A stretch of 64,000 nucleotides of DNA, from NCBI RefSeq assembly GCF_900100705.1, contig NZ_FNCH01000001.1:571163-635162 (forward strand). The letters run 5' to 3'. This document shows, one piece after another, positions 63,018 to 64,000 of the stretch (position 1 is the first letter of the stretch; each line of letters begins with the position of its first letter). The notes below the pieces were generated by a model. It searched no databases. It had not been told where the DNA came from and saw nothing but the letters and a program-made list of their open reading frames with translations. The translations under genes were made by a program, and so were the position numbers. Source of the DNA: Pedobacter terrae (GTDB lineage: Bacteria > Bacteroidota > Bacteroidia > Sphingobacteriales > Sphingobacteriaceae).

Positions 63018-63050
63018 CAATAACTATCAAAATAGATAGGCTAAGAAACA

Positions 63051-63434
63051 ATGACAAAAACAGAGTGTGTAGGTGATTATGTGAGGCTAAAAGGCAAAAC
63101 ATACCCTTGTACGGTAAGCCTGACCATGGATTTGATTGGTGGAAAATGGAAGGCCGTAGTTTTATATCATTTAAAAGGCGGACCTAAACGGTACAATGAG
63201 CTTCGTAAGGAGATGCCATCCATTACGGAGATGACGCTAAGTCTTCAATTAAAACAGTTGGAGAAAGATGGTTTGGTACTCCGGAAAGTGTACGGCAAAA
63301 AGCCGCCAATTAAGGTGATTTATAGTTTAACCGATTTTGGAGAAGGTTTTATTCCCGTTTTGGAGGCCATTACAAACTGCGGCAACCATGTGGTGAGTGC
63401 ATATGGAGAGTTTATTAAATCTGATTGCGTTTAA
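63051..63434 (+). CDS. HxlR family transcription regulator
   Basis: A 127-residue winged-helix protein: YPCTVSLTMDLIGGKWKAVV, LYHLKGGPKRYNELRKEMPS, LSLQLKQLEKDGLVLRKVYG and VIYSLTDFGEGFIPVLEAI. Cys22 lies in the usual N-terminal Cys position (family CPV/YPC), a candidate redox switch. It likely represses itself and the divergent NmrA-like gene. Confidence 0.93.
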   Translation: MTKTECVGDYVRLKGKTYPCTVSLTMDLIGGKWKAVVLYHLKGGPKRYNELRKEMPSITEMTLSLQLKQLEKDGLVLRKVYGKKPPIKVIYSLTDFGEGFIPVLEAITNCGNHVVSAYGEFIKSDCV

Positions 63435-63463
63435 TGCGCTCGCCTGAATATGATTTAACATAA

Positions 63464-64000
63464 TCAACAGATCAGCTTATAGCCCACTCCCCTTAAACTC
63501 ATGATCTGAATTTCGGGTTCAGTTTTTAACAGCTTCCGCAGGTGGGCCATAAAAACATCCATGCTACGGCCGTTATAAAAACTGTCTTCACCCCAAATTT
63601 TGATTAGCGCATGCTCACGTTCCAGAATGTTGTTGCGGTTTTTCAATAATAATTCAAGCAATATGGTTTCTTTATAAGAAAGTGAATATTCGCCAACTGA
63701 TGTTTTTATCCTTTGTGTAAGGGCATCGAGTTCACAACTGCGGAATTGGTATTTGCGAATCGCCTCAGTGTTATCCTTTTGTGCATGCCCAAATCTTTTT
63801 AAAAGCGATTCCATACGTACTAAAAGTTCATCAATGCTAAAAGGCTTCTTAAGGTAATCGTTTCCTCCACTTTTAAAGCCCATCACCACATCTTCCGTAA
63901 GGGCTTTTGCACTCAAAAATATAATGGGGATGTTGGGGTCTGATTTCCTGATTTCGGCAGCCAGCGTATAGCCATCTTTCTGAGGCATCATAATATCAAG
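63464..64000 (-). CDS. OmpR-type response regulator, C-terminal part (cut by window edge)
   Basis: The visible 178 codons hold the last two thirds of a receiver (LDIMMPQKDGYTLAAEI, phospho-acceptor Asp in LDIMMP; IFLSAKALTEDVVMGF; Lys in YLKKPFSIDEL) and a winged-helix DNA-binding domain (LSYKETILLELLLKNRNNIL; GRSMDVFMAHLRKLLK; MSLRGVGYKLIC). The start lies beyond 64000. Its kinase is probably further right. Confidence 0.93.
   Translation of the reverse strand, partial: LDIMMPQKDGYTLAAEIRKSDPNIPIIFLSAKALTEDVVMGFKSGGNDYLKKPFSIDELLVRMESLLKRFGHAQKDNTEAIRKYQFRSCELDALTQRIKTSVGEYSLSYKETILLELLLKNRNNILEREHALIKIWGEDSFYNGRSMDVFMAHLRKLLKTEPEIQIMSLRGVGYKLIC

Overview
The window looks like the chromosome of a Bacteroidota bacterium of the Sphingobacteriaceae, most likely Pedobacter or a close relative. 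This is inferred from the gene families (MutS with GPNMAGKSA, futalosine-route menaquinone genes, GOB-type B3 metallo-beta-lactamase, a double-glycine precursor with a PCAT exporter), from TTTG-N19-TAnnTTTG promoters, and from short inverted repeats of the GTCATTC...GAATGACG type between genes. No search could be run, so all names rest on motif recognition.

Layout. 1-7.3 kb: glycan-degrading genes (GH92 partial, GH95, GH125) around a GAF histidine kinase. 7.3-16 kb: housekeeping (TlpA-like thioredoxin, NlpC/P60, mutS, RaiA-like factor, mqnA/mqnE) with several repeat families, including a ~180-bp tandem repeat. 16-22.7 kb: methionine supply. A SAM-I riboswitch, then a 42-residue leader ORF ending in a Cys/Met-rich tract, then metY-metX-hom. 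A second transsulfuration-type enzyme lies nearby. 22.8-24 kb: a toxin-antitoxin pair with an HTH-Panacea antitoxin and a RelE/ParE-like toxin. 24-37.5 kb: core genes (queuosine-precursor transporter, Bcr-type MFS, methionine aminotransferase plus omega-amidase, glycosylasparaginase, CutC, Crp/Fnr, ddl, PASTA, mltG, thioesterase, BrkB).

37.6-52.7 kb: a ~15 kb island at the 3' end of tRNA-Ser(UGA), bounded by an imperfect 24-nt copy of the tRNA end. It holds a decayed tyrosine integrase, an IS982-type element, and an unusual export and modification locus. That locus has a 254-residue precursor with a textbook double-glycine leader, a Gly/Tyr-rich segment and a C-terminal domain with a Cys-His-Asp papain/C39-like arrangement. 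Around it are a small exported protein, three glycosyltransferase genes (one a three-domain fusion), a stand-alone SpaB_C/thiopeptide-type protein, and a divergent operon of PCAT transporter, HlyD adaptor and UDP-galactopyranose mutase. The best reading is production, glycosylation (possibly with galactofuranose) and secretion of a protein or peptide toxin, adhesin or RiPP-like product. This is the strongest candidate for an undescribed system.

52.7-64 kb: accessory genes: a nonsense-interrupted HxlR regulator beside a RibD/DHFR-like reductase, a subclass B3 metallo-beta-lactamase with Gln in the first zinc-ligand position next to a class C-like serine hydrolase, three exported proteins, a TPR histidine kinase with a LuxR-type regulator, an NmrA-like/HxlR divergent pair with overlapping promoters, and a partial OmpR-type regulator.
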